Assembly: GCF_000378225.1 (NCBI RefSeq)
Contig: NZ_KB905141.1
Location: 1,255,326 to 1,319,325 of the forward strand
From: Methylophilus methylotrophus DSM 46235 = ATCC 53528
GTDB taxonomy: Bacteria > Pseudomonadota > Gammaproteobacteria > Burkholderiales > Methylophilaceae
Length of the DNA: 64,000 nt
Direction of reading: 5' to 3'
Within the stretch, counting starts at the first letter, position 1, and the number at the start of each line of letters is the position of its first letter. A model generated the notes under the pieces. That model was given only the letters and a program-made list of their open reading frames with translations, was not told where the DNA came from and searched no databases. Both the position numbers and the translations under genes were made by a program. Positions 1 to 8,842 of this stretch are shown here, piece by piece.

Positions 1-457
1 GACAGGTTTCACAAGTGGTCTGTACCGGAATACGGATTTTGGTCTCAGTCCCTTTGGCCGCATCTTCCAGCGAAATTTCCAGGTTGTAACGTAAATCCGC
101 ACCACGGTACACATTCGAGCGCTGGTTGCGCGCACCACCGAAAATATCCCCAAAAATATCGCCAAACGCGTCACTGAAGTTGCCAGAATTGAATCCGCCA
201 AATCCACCGCCACCGCCCATGCTGGGGTCTACGCCGGCATGGCCATATTGGTCATAAGCAGCGCGCTTCTGCTCGTCACTCAATATCTCATAAGCCTCTT
301 TGGCTTCCTTAAAGCTTTCTTCGGCTTTGGGGTTATCCGGGTTGCGGTCCGGGTGAAACTTCATGGCCAGTTTTTTAAAGGCTTTTTTAATTTCCTCTTC
401 GCTGGCGTCGCGGTTTACACCTAACACTTCGTAATAATCTTTTTTTGCAGCTGCCAT
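1..457 (-). CDS. dnaJ: Chaperone protein DnaJ (N-terminal part, cut by window edge)
   Basis: Hsp40 co-chaperone that stimulates the ATPase of DnaK and delivers unfolded proteins to it in the cytoplasm. The 152 residues present hold a complete J domain with the HPD motif at residues 35-37, then a Gly/Phe-rich linker (about 75-110). The window ends on the first Cys-x-x-Cys of the zinc-binding region (Cys149, Cys152), so the rest of the zinc domain and the substrate domains lie outside. The start at 457 gives the usual J-domain length before HPD. It lies downstream of dnaK on the same strand, with about 115 bases between them that hold a terminator-like hairpin and a second hairpin. Identity is secure; only the C-terminal two thirds is unseen. 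Confidence 0.97.
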   Translation of the reverse strand, partial: MAAAKKDYYEVLGVNRDASEEEIKKAFKKLAMKFHPDRNPDNPKAEESFKEAKEAYEILSDEQKRAAYDQYGHAGVDPSMGGGGGFGGFNSGNFSDAFGDIFGDIFGGARNQRSNVYRGADLRYNLEISLEDAAKGTETKIRIPVQTTCETC

Positions 458-491
458 AGTTTTTCCGTTTAATGCGCTTGCGCCATAAAGA

Positions 492-523
492 CAAACACAC
501 TCGCAGTCAGCGTAGTGTGTTTG
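492..523. other. Strong hairpin between dnaK and dnaJ
   Basis: A 10-bp perfect stem (CAAACACACT at 492-501 with AGTGTGTTTG at 514-523) is extended by CGC/GCG with one bulged base. It lies between the dnaK terminator-like hairpin and the dnaJ start, so it would be in the dnaJ leader RNA. It has no clean T-run, so it may be an attenuator or an RNA-stability or processing element. Its role is inference. Confidence 0.5.
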
Positions 524-535
524 CCGGCATGATTG

Positions 536-562
536 AAAAAAGGGCGAGCATTTCTACCCGCC
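536..562 (-). terminator. Rho-independent terminator-like hairpin after dnaK
   Basis: On the minus strand a GGCGGG / CTCGCC stem (one G-U pair) with an 8-base loop is followed by C and six T. It begins 10 bases after the dnaK stop. It would reduce transcription into dnaJ unless read through, which fits the usual excess of DnaK over DnaJ. Confidence 0.6.
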
Positions 563-572
563 GTTTTCAAGC

Positions 573-2492
573 TTAGTTTTTCTTCACTTCTTCAAACTCG
601 GCATCCACCACATCGCCTTCCACTGTTTTTTCAGTTTCAGCTTGTGCACTCTCGGTATTGGCCTGTGCCTGTTGCTCGGCATAGACCTTTTCACCCAGTT
701 TTTGTGAAGCTTCCATCAAAGCATTGGTCTTGGCTTCAATCACTTCTTTATCGTCGCCGTCTTTAGCTACCGCTTCCAGGTCTTTAATTGCGTCTTCAAT
801 CTTGGCTTTTTCATCGGCCTCAATCTTGTCGCCATGCTCAGCCAACGATTTTTTCACGCTGTGCAACACGCTGTCCGCCTGGTTACGGGCGTCGACCAGT
901 TCACGCAGTTTTTTGTCTTCGTCAGCATATTTAGCCGCATCTTCTTCCATGCGCTGAATTTCTTCTTCAGACAAGCCGGAGTTAGCTTTGATGGTGATCT
1001 TGTTTTCTTTGCCAGTGGCCTTGTCTTTGGCAGACACATGCAAAATACCGTTGGCATCGATATCAAAAGTCACTTCAATTTGCGGCATGCCACGCGGTGC
1101 AGGTGGAATGTCGCTGAGGTTAAACTGGCCCAGGCTCTTGTTGCCGGAAGCCATTTCGCGTTCACCTTGCAACACATGGATAGTCACCGCATTCTGGTTG
1201 TCTTCAGCTGTCGAGAACACTTGTGATGCCTTGGTAGGAATCGTGGTGTTTTTCTTGATCAGCTTGGTCATCACGCTACCCAGGGTTTCAATACCCAGGG
1301 ACAATGGTGTCACGTCCAGCAGCAACACGTCTTTCACGTCGCCTTTCAGTACGCCGCCCTGGATCGCAGCACCTACGGCCACGGCTTCATCCGGGTTCAC
1401 ATCTTTACGTGGTTCCTTGCCAAAAATCTCTTTCACTTTTTCTTGCACTTTAGGCATCCGGCTCTGACCGCCCACCAAAATCACGTCAGAAATATCTGAA
1501 GGAGACACGCCTGCATCTTTCAATGCCGTTTTACATGGGCTGATGGTTCGCTCAATCAGGTCTTCCACCAATGACTCCAGCTTGGCACGAGTGATTTTCA
1601 CCACCAAGTGCTTAGGACCGGTCGCATCAGCCGTGATGTACGGCAGGTTCACTTCAGTCTGCTGTGCACCAGACAATTCGATCTTGGCTTTTTCGGCCGC
1701 CTCTTTCAGACGCTGTTTTGCCAGCAAGTCGTTACGCAAGTCCAAGCCGTTTTCTTTCTTGAATTCGTCAGCCAAAAAGTCGATGATGCGGTTATCAAAG
1801 TCTTCACCACCGAGGAATGTGTCACCATTGGTAGACAACACTTCGAACTGGTGCTCGCCGTCGATTTCAGTAATTTCAATAATCGAAATATCGAAAGTGC
1901 CGCCACCCAGGTCATATACCGCAATCTTGCGGTCACCTTCCTGTTTGTCCAAACCAAATGCCAGTGCCGCTGCCGTTGGCTCGTTGATGATACGTTTTAC
2001 TTCCAGACCAGCGATACGGCCTGCATCTTTAGTTGCCTGACGCTGGCTATCGTTAAAGTAAGCGGGCACGGTAATCACGGCCTCGGTCACTTCTTCGCCC
2101 AGGTAGTCTTCAGCAGTTTTCTTCATTTTGCGCAACACTTCGGCAGAAATTTGTGGTGGCGCCTGTTTTTTGCCACGCACTTCTACCCATGCGTCACCAT
2201 TGTCAGCCTTGGCAATGGTGTAAGGCATGAGGTCGATGTCTTTTTGCACTTCTTTTTCGTCAAAGCGACGGCCAATCAAACGCTTCACCGCAAACAGGGT
2301 ATTTTTGGGGTTAGTCACTGCCTGACGTTTTGCTGGTGCACCCACCAGAATTTCGCCGTCTTCCTGGTAAGCAATAATAGAAGGCGTGGTACGCGCGCCT
2401 TCAGCGTTCTCAATCACACGTGGCTTGCCACCTTCCATCACGGCGACGCATGAGTTTGTCGTTCCCAAATCAATACCGATAATCTTTGCCAT
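573..2492 (-). CDS. dnaK: Molecular chaperone DnaK (Hsp70)
   Basis: ATP-dependent Hsp70 chaperone that binds exposed hydrophobic peptides and works with DnaJ and GrpE in the cytoplasm. The 639 residues match the family length. The N-terminal actin-like ATPase domain (about 1-385) opens with the phosphate-binding motif DLGTTNS near residue 8 and has GGGTFD and the VGGQSRMP segment. The substrate-binding domain and helical lid follow, then the acidic tail ending [10 protein letters not shown]. The start has AAGGAAAA upstream. A sigma-32-like promoter lies 48-75 bases upstream, so dnaK can be induced apart from grpE. Gene order grpE-dnaK-dnaJ is the standard proteobacterial one. A long antisense frame within it is a codon-bias shadow. 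Confidence 0.99.
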   Translation of the reverse strand: MAKIIGIDLGTTNSCVAVMEGGKPRVIENAEGARTTPSIIAYQEDGEILVGAPAKRQAVTNPKNTLFAVKRLIGRRFDEKEVQKDIDLMPYTIAKADNGDAWVEVRGKKQAPPQISAEVLRKMKKTAEDYLGEEVTEAVITVPAYFNDSQRQATKDAGRIAGLEVKRIINEPTAAALAFGLDKQEGDRKIAVYDLGGGTFDISIIEITEIDGEHQFEVLSTNGDTFLGGEDFDNRIIDFLADEFKKENGLDLRNDLLAKQRLKEAAEKAKIELSGAQQTEVNLPYITADATGPKHLVVKITRAKLESLVEDLIERTISPCKTALKDAGVSPSDISDVILVGGQSRMPKVQEKVKEIFGKEPRKDVNPDEAVAVGAAIQGGVLKGDVKDVLLLDVTPLSLGIETLGSVMTKLIKKNTTIPTKASQVFSTAEDNQNAVTIHVLQGEREMASGNKSLGQFNLSDIPPAPRGMPQIEVTFDIDANGILHVSAKDKATGKENKITIKANSGLSEEEIQRMEEDAAKYADEDKKLRELVDARNQADSVLHSVKKSLAEHGDKIEADEKAKIEDAIKDLEAVAKDGDDKEVIEAKTNALMEASQKLGEKVYAEQQAQANTESAQAETEKTVEGDVVDAEFEEVKKN

Positions 2493-2539
2493 CTTTATGT
2501 TTTCCTTAAAATTCGTTAATCAGAACATCAATGATGTAA

Positions 2540-2567
2540 TAATTGGGACGCCTGAAAAGATTTCAAG
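2540..2567 (-). promoter_or_regulatory. Sigma-32 (heat-shock) promoter of dnaK
   Basis: On the minus strand CTTGAAA (2561-2567) is followed after 13 bases by CCCAATTA (2540-2547), close to the RpoH consensus CTTGAAA-N11-16-CCCCATNT. It lies between grpE and dnaK. The match is visible; its use is inferred. Confidence 0.75.
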
Positions 2568-2590
2568 CCCCTATTTAAAATGTGGTTGAT

Positions 2591-3127
2591 TTACTTGGCC
2601 TGAATCACAGTCACTAACGCCGGACGCAATACGCGTTCATTCAAACTGTAGCCTTTTTGCAATACACTTAACACGGTATTCGGCTCACCTTCAGCAGGCA
2701 CCATGCTGATCGCCTGATGTTTGTTAGGGTCAAACTTTTCGCCTACGGGATTGATTTCAGCAATATTGAATTTTTCAAATACGCTGAGTAATTGTTTGGC
2801 TGTCAATTCCACGCCACTTTTATAGCTATCAACCTCAGCACTTTCTACCGCCAATGCGGCATCCAGGCTATCTTTCACTGCCAGCAACTCACCGCTGAAT
2901 TTTTCCAGCGCAAATTTACGGGCTTTATCAATATCATCCAGCGTGCGACGGCGGATATTTTCACCTTCGGCTTTAACATATAAGACTTGTGCCTTGGCTT
3001 CTTCCAGTGCTGCTTCCAGCTCGGCAATGCGCGTTGCCTGATTGTCTTCTACATGGATTTCTGGTGCAGCGTCATTCACTGCAGACTCAGTTGCGTTCAC
3101 CTCGGCAGGTGTATTTGGTTCTTGCAT
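2591..3127 (-). CDS. grpE: Nucleotide exchange factor GrpE
   Basis: GrpE releases ADP from DnaK and so resets the chaperone cycle; it acts as a cytoplasmic dimer. From the chosen start it has 178 residues: an acidic variable N-terminus, a long coiled coil (about 30-85, ending [19 protein letters not shown]), and a C-terminal beta domain with the family signature around [14 protein letters not shown]. The frame is open for eight more codons upstream, but the ATG at 3127 is preceded by GGGGAG at good spacing, so I choose it. It is the first gene of the chaperone cluster and has its own sigma-32-like promoter. Confidence 0.97.
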   Translation of the reverse strand: MQEPNTPAEVNATESAVNDAAPEIHVEDNQATRIAELEAALEEAKAQVLYVKAEGENIRRRTLDDIDKARKFALEKFSGELLAVKDSLDAALAVESAEVDSYKSGVELTAKQLLSVFEKFNIAEINPVGEKFDPNKHQAISMVPAEGEPNTVLSVLQKGYSLNERVLRPALVTVIQAK

Positions 3128-3199
3128 GGGACTCCCCTTCTTGTTCAACACTGTTCTGGCTGAGAGGTGACCAACACTTTCCTCTCAATATCTTCCCAA

Positions 3200-3227
3200 T
3201 GTTGGGGATGCCCCTACTGATTTCAAG
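3200..3227 (-). promoter_or_regulatory. Sigma-32 (heat-shock) promoter of grpE
   Basis: On the minus strand CTTGAAA (3221-3227) is followed after 13 bases by CCCCAACA (3200-3207). The spacing equals that of the dnaK promoter, and both resemble the RpoH consensus. Confidence 0.72.
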
Positions 3228-3250
3228 GGTTAAACGTGAATTTTGTGATT

Positions 3251-4219
3251 TTAAATGTGCGCGACTGGCAAGGTCATGGCGGTCAGATGATCAATCACGG
3301 CATTGACGGTGGGCAATTGCCCCTTACCACCGAGGTTGATGGCAGGCGCCTTGCGGCCACCTGCTACACCGGTAAACGCTGGTTCGGTGTCGGTATACAG
3401 GGCAACGACTGGAATATCCAGCGCAGCAGCCAGGTGTGAAAGACCGGTATCCACGCCCACTGCAAATTGCGCCTGTGGCATTTGACCGGCCAACTGTTGC
3501 AGGCTGAGTTTAGGCAGCACCATTGCTTGCGGTACTTCGGCGGCTATTCGTTTTGCCCGTGCTTGCTCACTGGCACTCGCCCACGGTAACCACATCTGCA
3601 ACCCTTGCGCTGCATAATGCTGCCCTAAATCGACCCAGTGATCTTCCGGCCATAACTTGCTGTCACGACTGGTGGCATGCAATGCCAGGAAAACGGGCTT
3701 TTTAGTATGATGCTCATCCGTAGAAAGACCATACGCAGGGTTGTCATCAGGGACAGCATAATCTAATGCGAGTGCTGCCAGTGTACGCATGCGGATCACT
3801 GCATGCTGACGGTAAGGAATGTCAAATGTATGCTGGTAGAACCGGCTGGCCAGGGGTTCACGGATGGAATGTTTGTCGTAGCCATAGCGTGGGCCATGCG
3901 CCCAGGTAGACATCACGGCGCTTTTGACCAGGCCCTGTACATCAAGCACCAAATCATAAGGCTGTGCAGCCACCGTCTGTTTGACAGCGGAAATTTCACG
4001 CCAGGTCTGGCAATGCCACCACTGTTTGCGCCAGCGGCGCACCGCTACCGTAAACACCTGTTGCACACGCGGATGCAGGCGCGGAATATCGGCAAAACTT
4101 TCCTCTACCAGCCAGTCAATCTGTGCGTCTGGAAAGTGCTGGAGGATATCTTCAACCACGGGCAAAGCGTGGATCACATCACCCATGGAGGTTGTTTTGA
4201 CAATCAGGATGCGTTTCAT
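3251..4219 (-). CDS. waaC: Lipopolysaccharide heptosyltransferase I (WaaC)
   Basis: Glycosyltransferase family 9 enzyme that adds the first L-glycero-D-manno-heptose to Kdo2-lipid A at the inner membrane. The protein (322 residues from the chosen start) opens with MKRILIVKTTSMGDVIHALP, the classic WaaC N-terminus, and the C-terminal half has the GVDTGLSHLAAALDIPVVALY nucleotide-sugar region (first part GVDTGLSHLAAAL). The frame is open for 55 more codons upstream, but that part overlaps waaG-P on the other strand and does not look like protein. No good ribosome-binding site precedes the ATG. It is divergent from the WaaG-WaaP gene, with only 30 bases between the two start codons. Confidence 0.94.
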   Translation of the reverse strand: MKRILIVKTTSMGDVIHALPVVEDILQHFPDAQIDWLVEESFADIPRLHPRVQQVFTVAVRRWRKQWWHCQTWREISAVKQTVAAQPYDLVLDVQGLVKSAVMSTWAHGPRYGYDKHSIREPLASRFYQHTFDIPYRQHAVIRMRTLAALALDYAVPDDNPAYGLSTDEHHTKKPVFLALHATSRDSKLWPEDHWVDLGQHYAAQGLQMWLPWASASEQARAKRIAAEVPQAMVLPKLSLQQLAGQMPQAQFAVGVDTGLSHLAAALDIPVVALYTDTEPAFTGVAGGRKAPAINLGGKGQLPTVNAVIDHLTAMTLPVAHI

Positions 4220-4235
4220 GGCCGCTATTTTCGCA

Positions 4236-4241
4236 TACAAT
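4236..4241 (+). promoter_or_regulatory. Possible -10 box of waaG-waaP, close to its start codon
   Basis: TACAAT lies 8 bases before the ATG at 4250, with TTTCAT (4214-4219) 16 bases upstream as a weak -35. If used, the transcript would begin at or near the start codon. The -35 match is poor. Confidence 0.3.
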
Positions 4242-4249
4242 GCCATCGC

Positions 4250-6223
4250 ATGAAGTTTGCGTTTCTCATTTTCAAATACTTTCCCTATGGCGGGGTGCAG
4301 CGCGATATGCTGCGTATCGCAAAAGACTGTGTCGCGCTGGGGCATGAGGTGACGATATTCACCGGGGAGTGGCAAGGCCTGCAACCTGCGGATATCAAAG
4401 TAAAGTTATGTGACAGTAGCGGCTGGCGTAACCATACCAAGCATGCCAGCCTGATCAGTACCATGCAGCAGGCCGTGCAGGCAGAACCATTTGATCTGGT
4501 AGTGGGTTTTAACCGCATGCAGCCTATCGATGTGTATTTCGCTGCCGATTCCTGCTTTATCGCCAAAGCGCATGAAGAACGCCCATGGTGGTACAGGCTC
4601 ACCAGCCGTTATCGCTGGTTCCAGCAAGCGGAAGAAGCTATTTTTTCGCCTGCCAGCAACACACACATCCTCACGCTCACCCCACAGGAACAGCAGACTT
4701 TCCAGCATTGGTACCAGACACCCGATGATCGCTTCCATCTGATTCCGCCAATCTTGGATCCACAGCGCTTCCAGGCATTTGAGCGCGCACAAAGAATGCA
4801 ATGGTTGGCGGAAACATTTGGCATTTTGCCTGAGCAGATTGCTTTATTGCTGGTGGGCTCCGGTTTCAAAACCAAAGGCGCAGACCGTGCAGTGACTGCC
4901 ATTGCCGCTTTACCTGAAAGCGTCAAACACAAGGTACGTATGCTGATTATCGGCCAGGACAACCCGCGCTGGCTGCAAAAACATATTGAGGCACAAGGTT
5001 TAAGCAATCAGGTGCAGGTACTGGGCGGCCGCGATGACATTCCGCAACTGATGCAAGCCTGCGATTGGCTGGTGCACCCGGCCAGGCGCGAGCTGGCCGG
5101 TCATGTATTACTCGAAGCCATGGCCAGCGGTTTACCCGTCATCACGACAGAAGTATGCGGTTATGCGCCGCATATCGCCAAAGCCGGCGCCGGCATCCTC
5201 ATTCCCGGCCCGTTCAGCCAGGAGACGCTTAATCGGGAACTCGCGACGGCTTTAGCGACGGAAAGGGAACGATTCAGCCAGGCGGGACTCAGTTATGCTG
5301 CGCAACTCATGCGCGACAACCCGGGAAAGGCAGAAGCCCGGACACTGATCCAGTTAGCTTCAGGAAACAGATTGCAACCACTTTCACATCGGCCAGAAAA
5401 GCCCTCACACGACAGCACACTTTGGCTGTCGCCAGGCCACGCACAGGCATTGCAGGGGTATTCTTTTGAAGACTTTATGTCGCTGCAGGGATATACCGTA
5501 CGCGCTGCGGCCAACCGCAGAACCATGCGTATCGCCATCGCCGGGCAATCCTATTTTATCAAGCAGCACGAAGCCACTGGCTGGCGTGAGATCACCAAAA
5601 ACTGGCTGAGTTTCAAACGCCCTATCATCGGTGCGATGACGGAAGTGCGGGCTATCCAGGCGCTGGAAAAAATTGGGATCGCCACCACCCCCATCGCGGC
5701 TTACGGCATACAAGGTCAATGTGCCGCCAGTCAGCGCTCCTTCCTGCTGACTGAAGACCTGGGGGACATTCATTCGCTGGAGGATATTTGCAAAAGCTGG
5801 CAGACACAACCGGCCTCTATAGAAACCCGCCAGGCCATGCTAATCGCAGTCGCGAAACTGGCGAAGAAATTCCATGCTGCGGGCATGTGTCACCGTGACT
5901 TTTACCTTTGCCATATCGCGTTACAGAAATCTGCGCCCTTAACAGCAGAGACCGCATTTTATTTACTCGATCTGCACCGAGTACTGCAAGGCGTTTCACC
6001 CCATGGCACAGCCGTGCGCAAGGATATCGCCGGATTGATTTTCTCTTGCATGGATTTCGGCTTTACGCGGCAAGACTGGCAGATATTCAAGGCCCATTAC
6101 TTGCCACAAAGTGAAGATTTCTGGCGACAGGCATTCCACCGTGCAGATCGCCTGCATGCCAAATTTCATAGCCCTAAACAGCAGAATAAGTACAGGCAAC
6201 AGCGCGATGCGACGGATTTGTAG
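4250..6223 (+). CDS. Fused LPS core glucosyltransferase (WaaG-like) and heptose kinase (WaaP-like)
   Basis: A single uninterrupted 657-residue frame. Residues 1 to about 368 are a family 4 glycosyltransferase of WaaG type: FKYFPYGGVQRDMLRIAKD at the N-terminus, GFNRMQPIDVYFAADSC in the middle, and the donor-site stretch HVLLEAMASGLPV followed by TTEVCGYA. After a linker (about 369-390) comes a WaaP/RfaP-type kinase with HRDFY at residues 548-552 (catalytic Asp550) and LLDLHR at 572-577 (metal-binding Asp574). In enterobacteria these are two proteins: WaaG adds glucose to heptose II and WaaP phosphorylates heptose I. The frame extends further upstream, but the ATG at 4250 matches the WaaG N-terminus and the upstream part is antisense to waaC. 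No Shine-Dalgarno is seen. Confidence 0.93.
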   Translation: MKFAFLIFKYFPYGGVQRDMLRIAKDCVALGHEVTIFTGEWQGLQPADIKVKLCDSSGWRNHTKHASLISTMQQAVQAEPFDLVVGFNRMQPIDVYFAADSCFIAKAHEERPWWYRLTSRYRWFQQAEEAIFSPASNTHILTLTPQEQQTFQHWYQTPDDRFHLIPPILDPQRFQAFERAQRMQWLAETFGILPEQIALLLVGSGFKTKGADRAVTAIAALPESVKHKVRMLIIGQDNPRWLQKHIEAQGLSNQVQVLGGRDDIPQLMQACDWLVHPARRELAGHVLLEAMASGLPVITTEVCGYAPHIAKAGAGILIPGPFSQETLNRELATALATERERFSQAGLSYAAQLMRDNPGKAEARTLIQLASGNRLQPLSHRPEKPSHDSTLWLSPGHAQALQGYSFEDFMSLQGYTVRAAANRRTMRIAIAGQSYFIKQHEATGWREITKNWLSFKRPIIGAMTEVRAIQALEKIGIATTPIAAYGIQGQCAASQRSFLLTEDLGDIHSLEDICKSWQTQPASIETRQAMLIAVAKLAKKFHAAGMCHRDFYLCHIALQKSAPLTAETAFYLLDLHRVLQGVSPHGTAVRKDIAGLIFSCMDFGFTRQDWQIFKAHYLPQSEDFWRQAFHRADRLHAKFHSPKQQNKYRQQRDATDL

Positions 6224-6271
6224 GTTTATATTGACTGATGGGGGTTTCTTTAGCGCCACCGCTAACGTGGA

Positions 6272-7321
6272 TCACTGTGCAGGACGGCCCGGCGTGAACG
6301 GCATATTGCGCAACTGCTCAGCCGCGGCTTTGCTGGCTTCGCTGCGTTTCAGGGCATAGGCCTTGGCTTGCTCCAACAAAGCCGCAGAAGGAAGCTTGGG
6401 GTCATCCGCTAAGTTTGATAACTTCTCAAAACTCTCTTCGTAAGGCGTGGCGACCTCAGTATCAATTTGTGTCGCCATGTCATCAAAACTCAGGCTGCCC
6501 TCACGCCCCTCCAGCATAATCTGCCGCCATTTTTGCTGGGCCTTCTGGTCCACCTGGTTGAGTTTTTGCACTTGTTTCTGTATCGCCACTTCTTCTTGCC
6601 AGCGATATTTGGGGGTTGGTAAATGAGTGAGTAGTACAAACAATGCGACGACCCAGGCTGCACCGGCCGACCACTGCGTGATACTTAATTGCCTGCCCGG
6701 CAAGATGCTGGAGGGCAAGAGAAGTGTCGCCATCACAATCCCTGTCGCAAATCCACCGATATGGGCAGAATTATCAATGCCGGGAATGATATATCCCATC
6801 ACAATGGTGAGCGCAGAAAACAGCAGCGCGCCCCAAAACAGCCAGCGAAATTCCTGTGCCTGCATCTGTCGCCTGGCGAACCAGACGTAAACCAATAGCG
6901 CGCCATAAATGCCAAAAATAGCACCCGATGCACCGCCAGACACGGCGTCGTTGCCCTGTATAACCAATGACAAGAGGTTGCCGCCTACGCCACTGATCAA
7001 GTAGATCACAAGAAAACGCGCTGCACCAAACATACCCTCGACCAGTTTGCCCCCATCCCATAAGGCCAGCATATTCATGCCCAGGTGCAAGGCGCCAAAA
7101 TGCAGGAACATGGCAGATACCAGCCGCCACCATTGCCCATCTGCCGTGGCCGGGGCAAAATTGGCACCCCAGGTCAATTGAACCGTATTCGGCGAATGCC
7201 AGAAACCGGCTCCGCCAAACAACATCACGACAAACACTAGCACATTCAATGCGATCAGGCTTTTGGTGACGGGAGGCACCGAGGCGCGCAACGCTATGCG
7301 GGTAAGTAGCGAAGATTCCAT
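6272..7321 (-). CDS. Rhomboid family intramembrane serine protease
   Basis: Membrane-embedded serine protease of 349 residues. About six hydrophobic segments fill residues 20-230. The catalytic serine is in GASGAIFG (Ser132) and the histidine in NSAHIGG (His187). The loop/helix motif HFGALHLGMN carries His79 and Asn83, as in GlpG-type rhomboids. The C-terminal 120 residues are soluble, charged and predicted helical, and are not part of the core. The start codon directly abuts the bioD stop, so it is probably cotranscribed as the last gene of the biotin operon. The substrate cannot be told, and no functional link to biotin is established. Confidence 0.93.
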   Translation of the reverse strand: MESSLLTRIALRASVPPVTKSLIALNVLVFVVMLFGGAGFWHSPNTVQLTWGANFAPATADGQWWRLVSAMFLHFGALHLGMNMLALWDGGKLVEGMFGAARFLVIYLISGVGGNLLSLVIQGNDAVSGGASGAIFGIYGALLVYVWFARRQMQAQEFRWLFWGALLFSALTIVMGYIIPGIDNSAHIGGFATGIVMATLLLPSSILPGRQLSITQWSAGAAWVVALFVLLTHLPTPKYRWQEEVAIQKQVQKLNQVDQKAQQKWRQIMLEGREGSLSFDDMATQIDTEVATPYEESFEKLSNLADDPKLPSAALLEQAKAYALKRSEASKAAAEQLRNMPFTPGRPAQ

Positions 7322-7966
7322 TTAAGGCGAGGATTCCTGAAAAGGGACTTGCAACAAGGGAGGTTGTTGCAGGCTTTGTATCAAGGTCTGCAAGTTTTCT
7401 TCTGGCATAGACATCTGCGGATCGATACTGTTCGCCACCCAGCCGCAAAAATCAATACCGCGCTGCTTCAATACTTGCACCGTGAGTAAGGCATGATTGA
7501 TACAGCCCAAACGCATGCCGACGACCATCAGCGCAGGAATATCCAGTGCCTGGATCAGGTCAGCCATGGTTTGGCTGCTGTTCAGCGGTACCAGCAAGCC
7601 GCCAGCCCCTTCGACAATGACCACATCGGCTAGGGTGGTTAGTTGCGTATAAGCCTCCTGAATAATATTCAGGTCAATGGCGACGCCTGCTTGTGCTGCG
7701 GCGATATGCGGTGCAATCGCTGGCTCAAAACAGTAGGGGTTAATCAACTCTGGCGGCGCCTTCACATTGGAAGCCGCGGTGAGCTGGCGAACATCTTCAT
7801 TTTGCCAGCGACCATCTAACCATTCACAGCCGGAAGCGACCGGCTTCATGCCAATGACAGTGAGGCCTTGTGCGATCAGTTGTTGCATCAGGCGTACGGT
7901 GACCGTGGTTTTACCCACGCCAGTATCGGTCCCGGTCACAAAAAAATGACGTGGCATGGGGCGCAT
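7322..7966 (-). CDS. bioD: Dethiobiotin synthetase
   Basis: ATP-dependent carboxylase that closes the ureido ring of 7,8-diaminononanoate to give dethiobiotin, the penultimate biotin step, in the cytoplasm. The 214 residues hold the P-loop GTDTGVGKT near residues 12-20, the KPVASG segment at about 41-46, and VEGAGGLLVPL in the middle, all typical of BioD. Methionine at position 1 or 4 could be the start; both fit. It follows bioC by 3 bases and its stop abuts the rhomboid gene. No bioA (diaminononanoate aminotransferase) lies in the window, so that step must be encoded elsewhere. Confidence 0.97.
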   Translation of the reverse strand: MRPMPRHFFVTGTDTGVGKTTVTVRLMQQLIAQGLTVIGMKPVASGCEWLDGRWQNEDVRQLTAASNVKAPPELINPYCFEPAIAPHIAAAQAGVAIDLNIIQEAYTQLTTLADVVIVEGAGGLLVPLNSSQTMADLIQALDIPALMVVGMRLGCINHALLTVQVLKQRGIDFCGWVANSIDPQMSMPEENLQTLIQSLQQPPLLQVPFQESSP

Positions 7967-7969
7967 GAC

Positions 7970-8842
7970 TTACCTTTGTTTATCTTTACGCGGCACAAAC
8001 TGTACCGGGCTGATGCCTGGGGCGGTATAGGGCTGGCTGCCGGTCCAGGCATGCACAAACACCACTTCATAAGTCGCTGGCAACTTACCGTCGCGCCTGA
8101 AGACCTCATAGCCCTGACGCAAATTTTGTAAAAAGCGCTTTCCACTCAAGCCTTTGGCCCGCCCGACTGTGGCATTGTGCGCACCAATCGCTTTGAGATC
8201 ACGCATTACAGATTCAACCGTGTCGTATGTGAGCGTGTAATGCATGACATCCAGCACAGGTGCGCTAAAGCCCGCACGCGTTAGGGCATCGCCAATATCG
8301 TGCATATCAATAAACCGACTGACATGTGTATGATCATTGCCAGACGCGGCACGCAACTCTTTCAACGTATCCGGCCCCAGCGTGGCAAACATGAGCAACC
8401 CCTCAGGCTTGAGCACGCGCCTGAACTCCCGCAATACGGCATCCATGTCATTACACCATTGCACCGCCAGGTTAGACCACACCATATCCACACTGGCAGT
8501 GGCGATGGGCATAGCCTCGATATCGGCACAGACAAAACGCGGTGAGGCTTGCCAGAAACGGTACCAGGGGAACAGCGCTTTACTACGAGACAACATGCCT
8601 TCGGCGATATCAAGGGCAATCCCCTGGGCTTTCTTGAACCGCTTAAGCAAGGCACTGAGGCCATGGCCGGTCCCGCAACCAGCATCCAGGATCACACCAG
8701 GTTCAAGCTTGACGACATCGAGGCGGCTGAGCATTTCTTCACGTACCTGCCGTTGCAAAATGGCCGCTGCATCATAGTGTTTGGCGGCACGATGAAACGA
8801 CTGCCGCATACGCGACTTGTCGATCTGGTAAACATCCTGCAT
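7970..8842 (-). CDS. bioC: Malonyl-[ACP] O-methyltransferase BioC
   Basis: SAM-dependent methyltransferase that methylates malonyl-ACP so the fatty-acid machinery can build the pimeloyl chain of biotin. The 290 residues begin with the BioC-type segment KSRMRQSFHRAAKHYDAAA. SAM motif I is LDAGCGTGHG (about residues 51-60), with MVWSNLAVQWCND and a later LMFATLGPDTLKEL segment, both characteristic of BioC. It abuts bioH upstream and bioD downstream in one minus-strand operon. BioH, which later removes the methyl group, is the next gene upstream. Confidence 0.96.
   Translation of the reverse strand: MQDVYQIDKSRMRQSFHRAAKHYDAAAILQRQVREEMLSRLDVVKLEPGVILDAGCGTGHGLSALLKRFKKAQGIALDIAEGMLSRSKALFPWYRFWQASPRFVCADIEAMPIATASVDMVWSNLAVQWCNDMDAVLREFRRVLKPEGLLMFATLGPDTLKELRAASGNDHTHVSRFIDMHDIGDALTRAGFSAPVLDVMHYTLTYDTVESVMRDLKAIGAHNATVGRAKGLSGKRFLQNLRQGYEVFRRDGKLPATYEVVFVHAWTGSQPYTAPGISPVQFVPRKDKQR

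Noticed and set aside
1608-2453. Long plus-strand frame (281 codons) opposite dnaK
   Set aside because: It is antisense to dnaK and reflects codon bias; no ribosome-binding site or known family. Antisense frames over dnaK are common artefacts.
3803-4249. Upstream extension of the WaaG-WaaP frame by 149 codons
   Set aside because: It is antisense to waaC and does not resemble any glycosyltransferase; the WaaG N-terminus begins at 4250.
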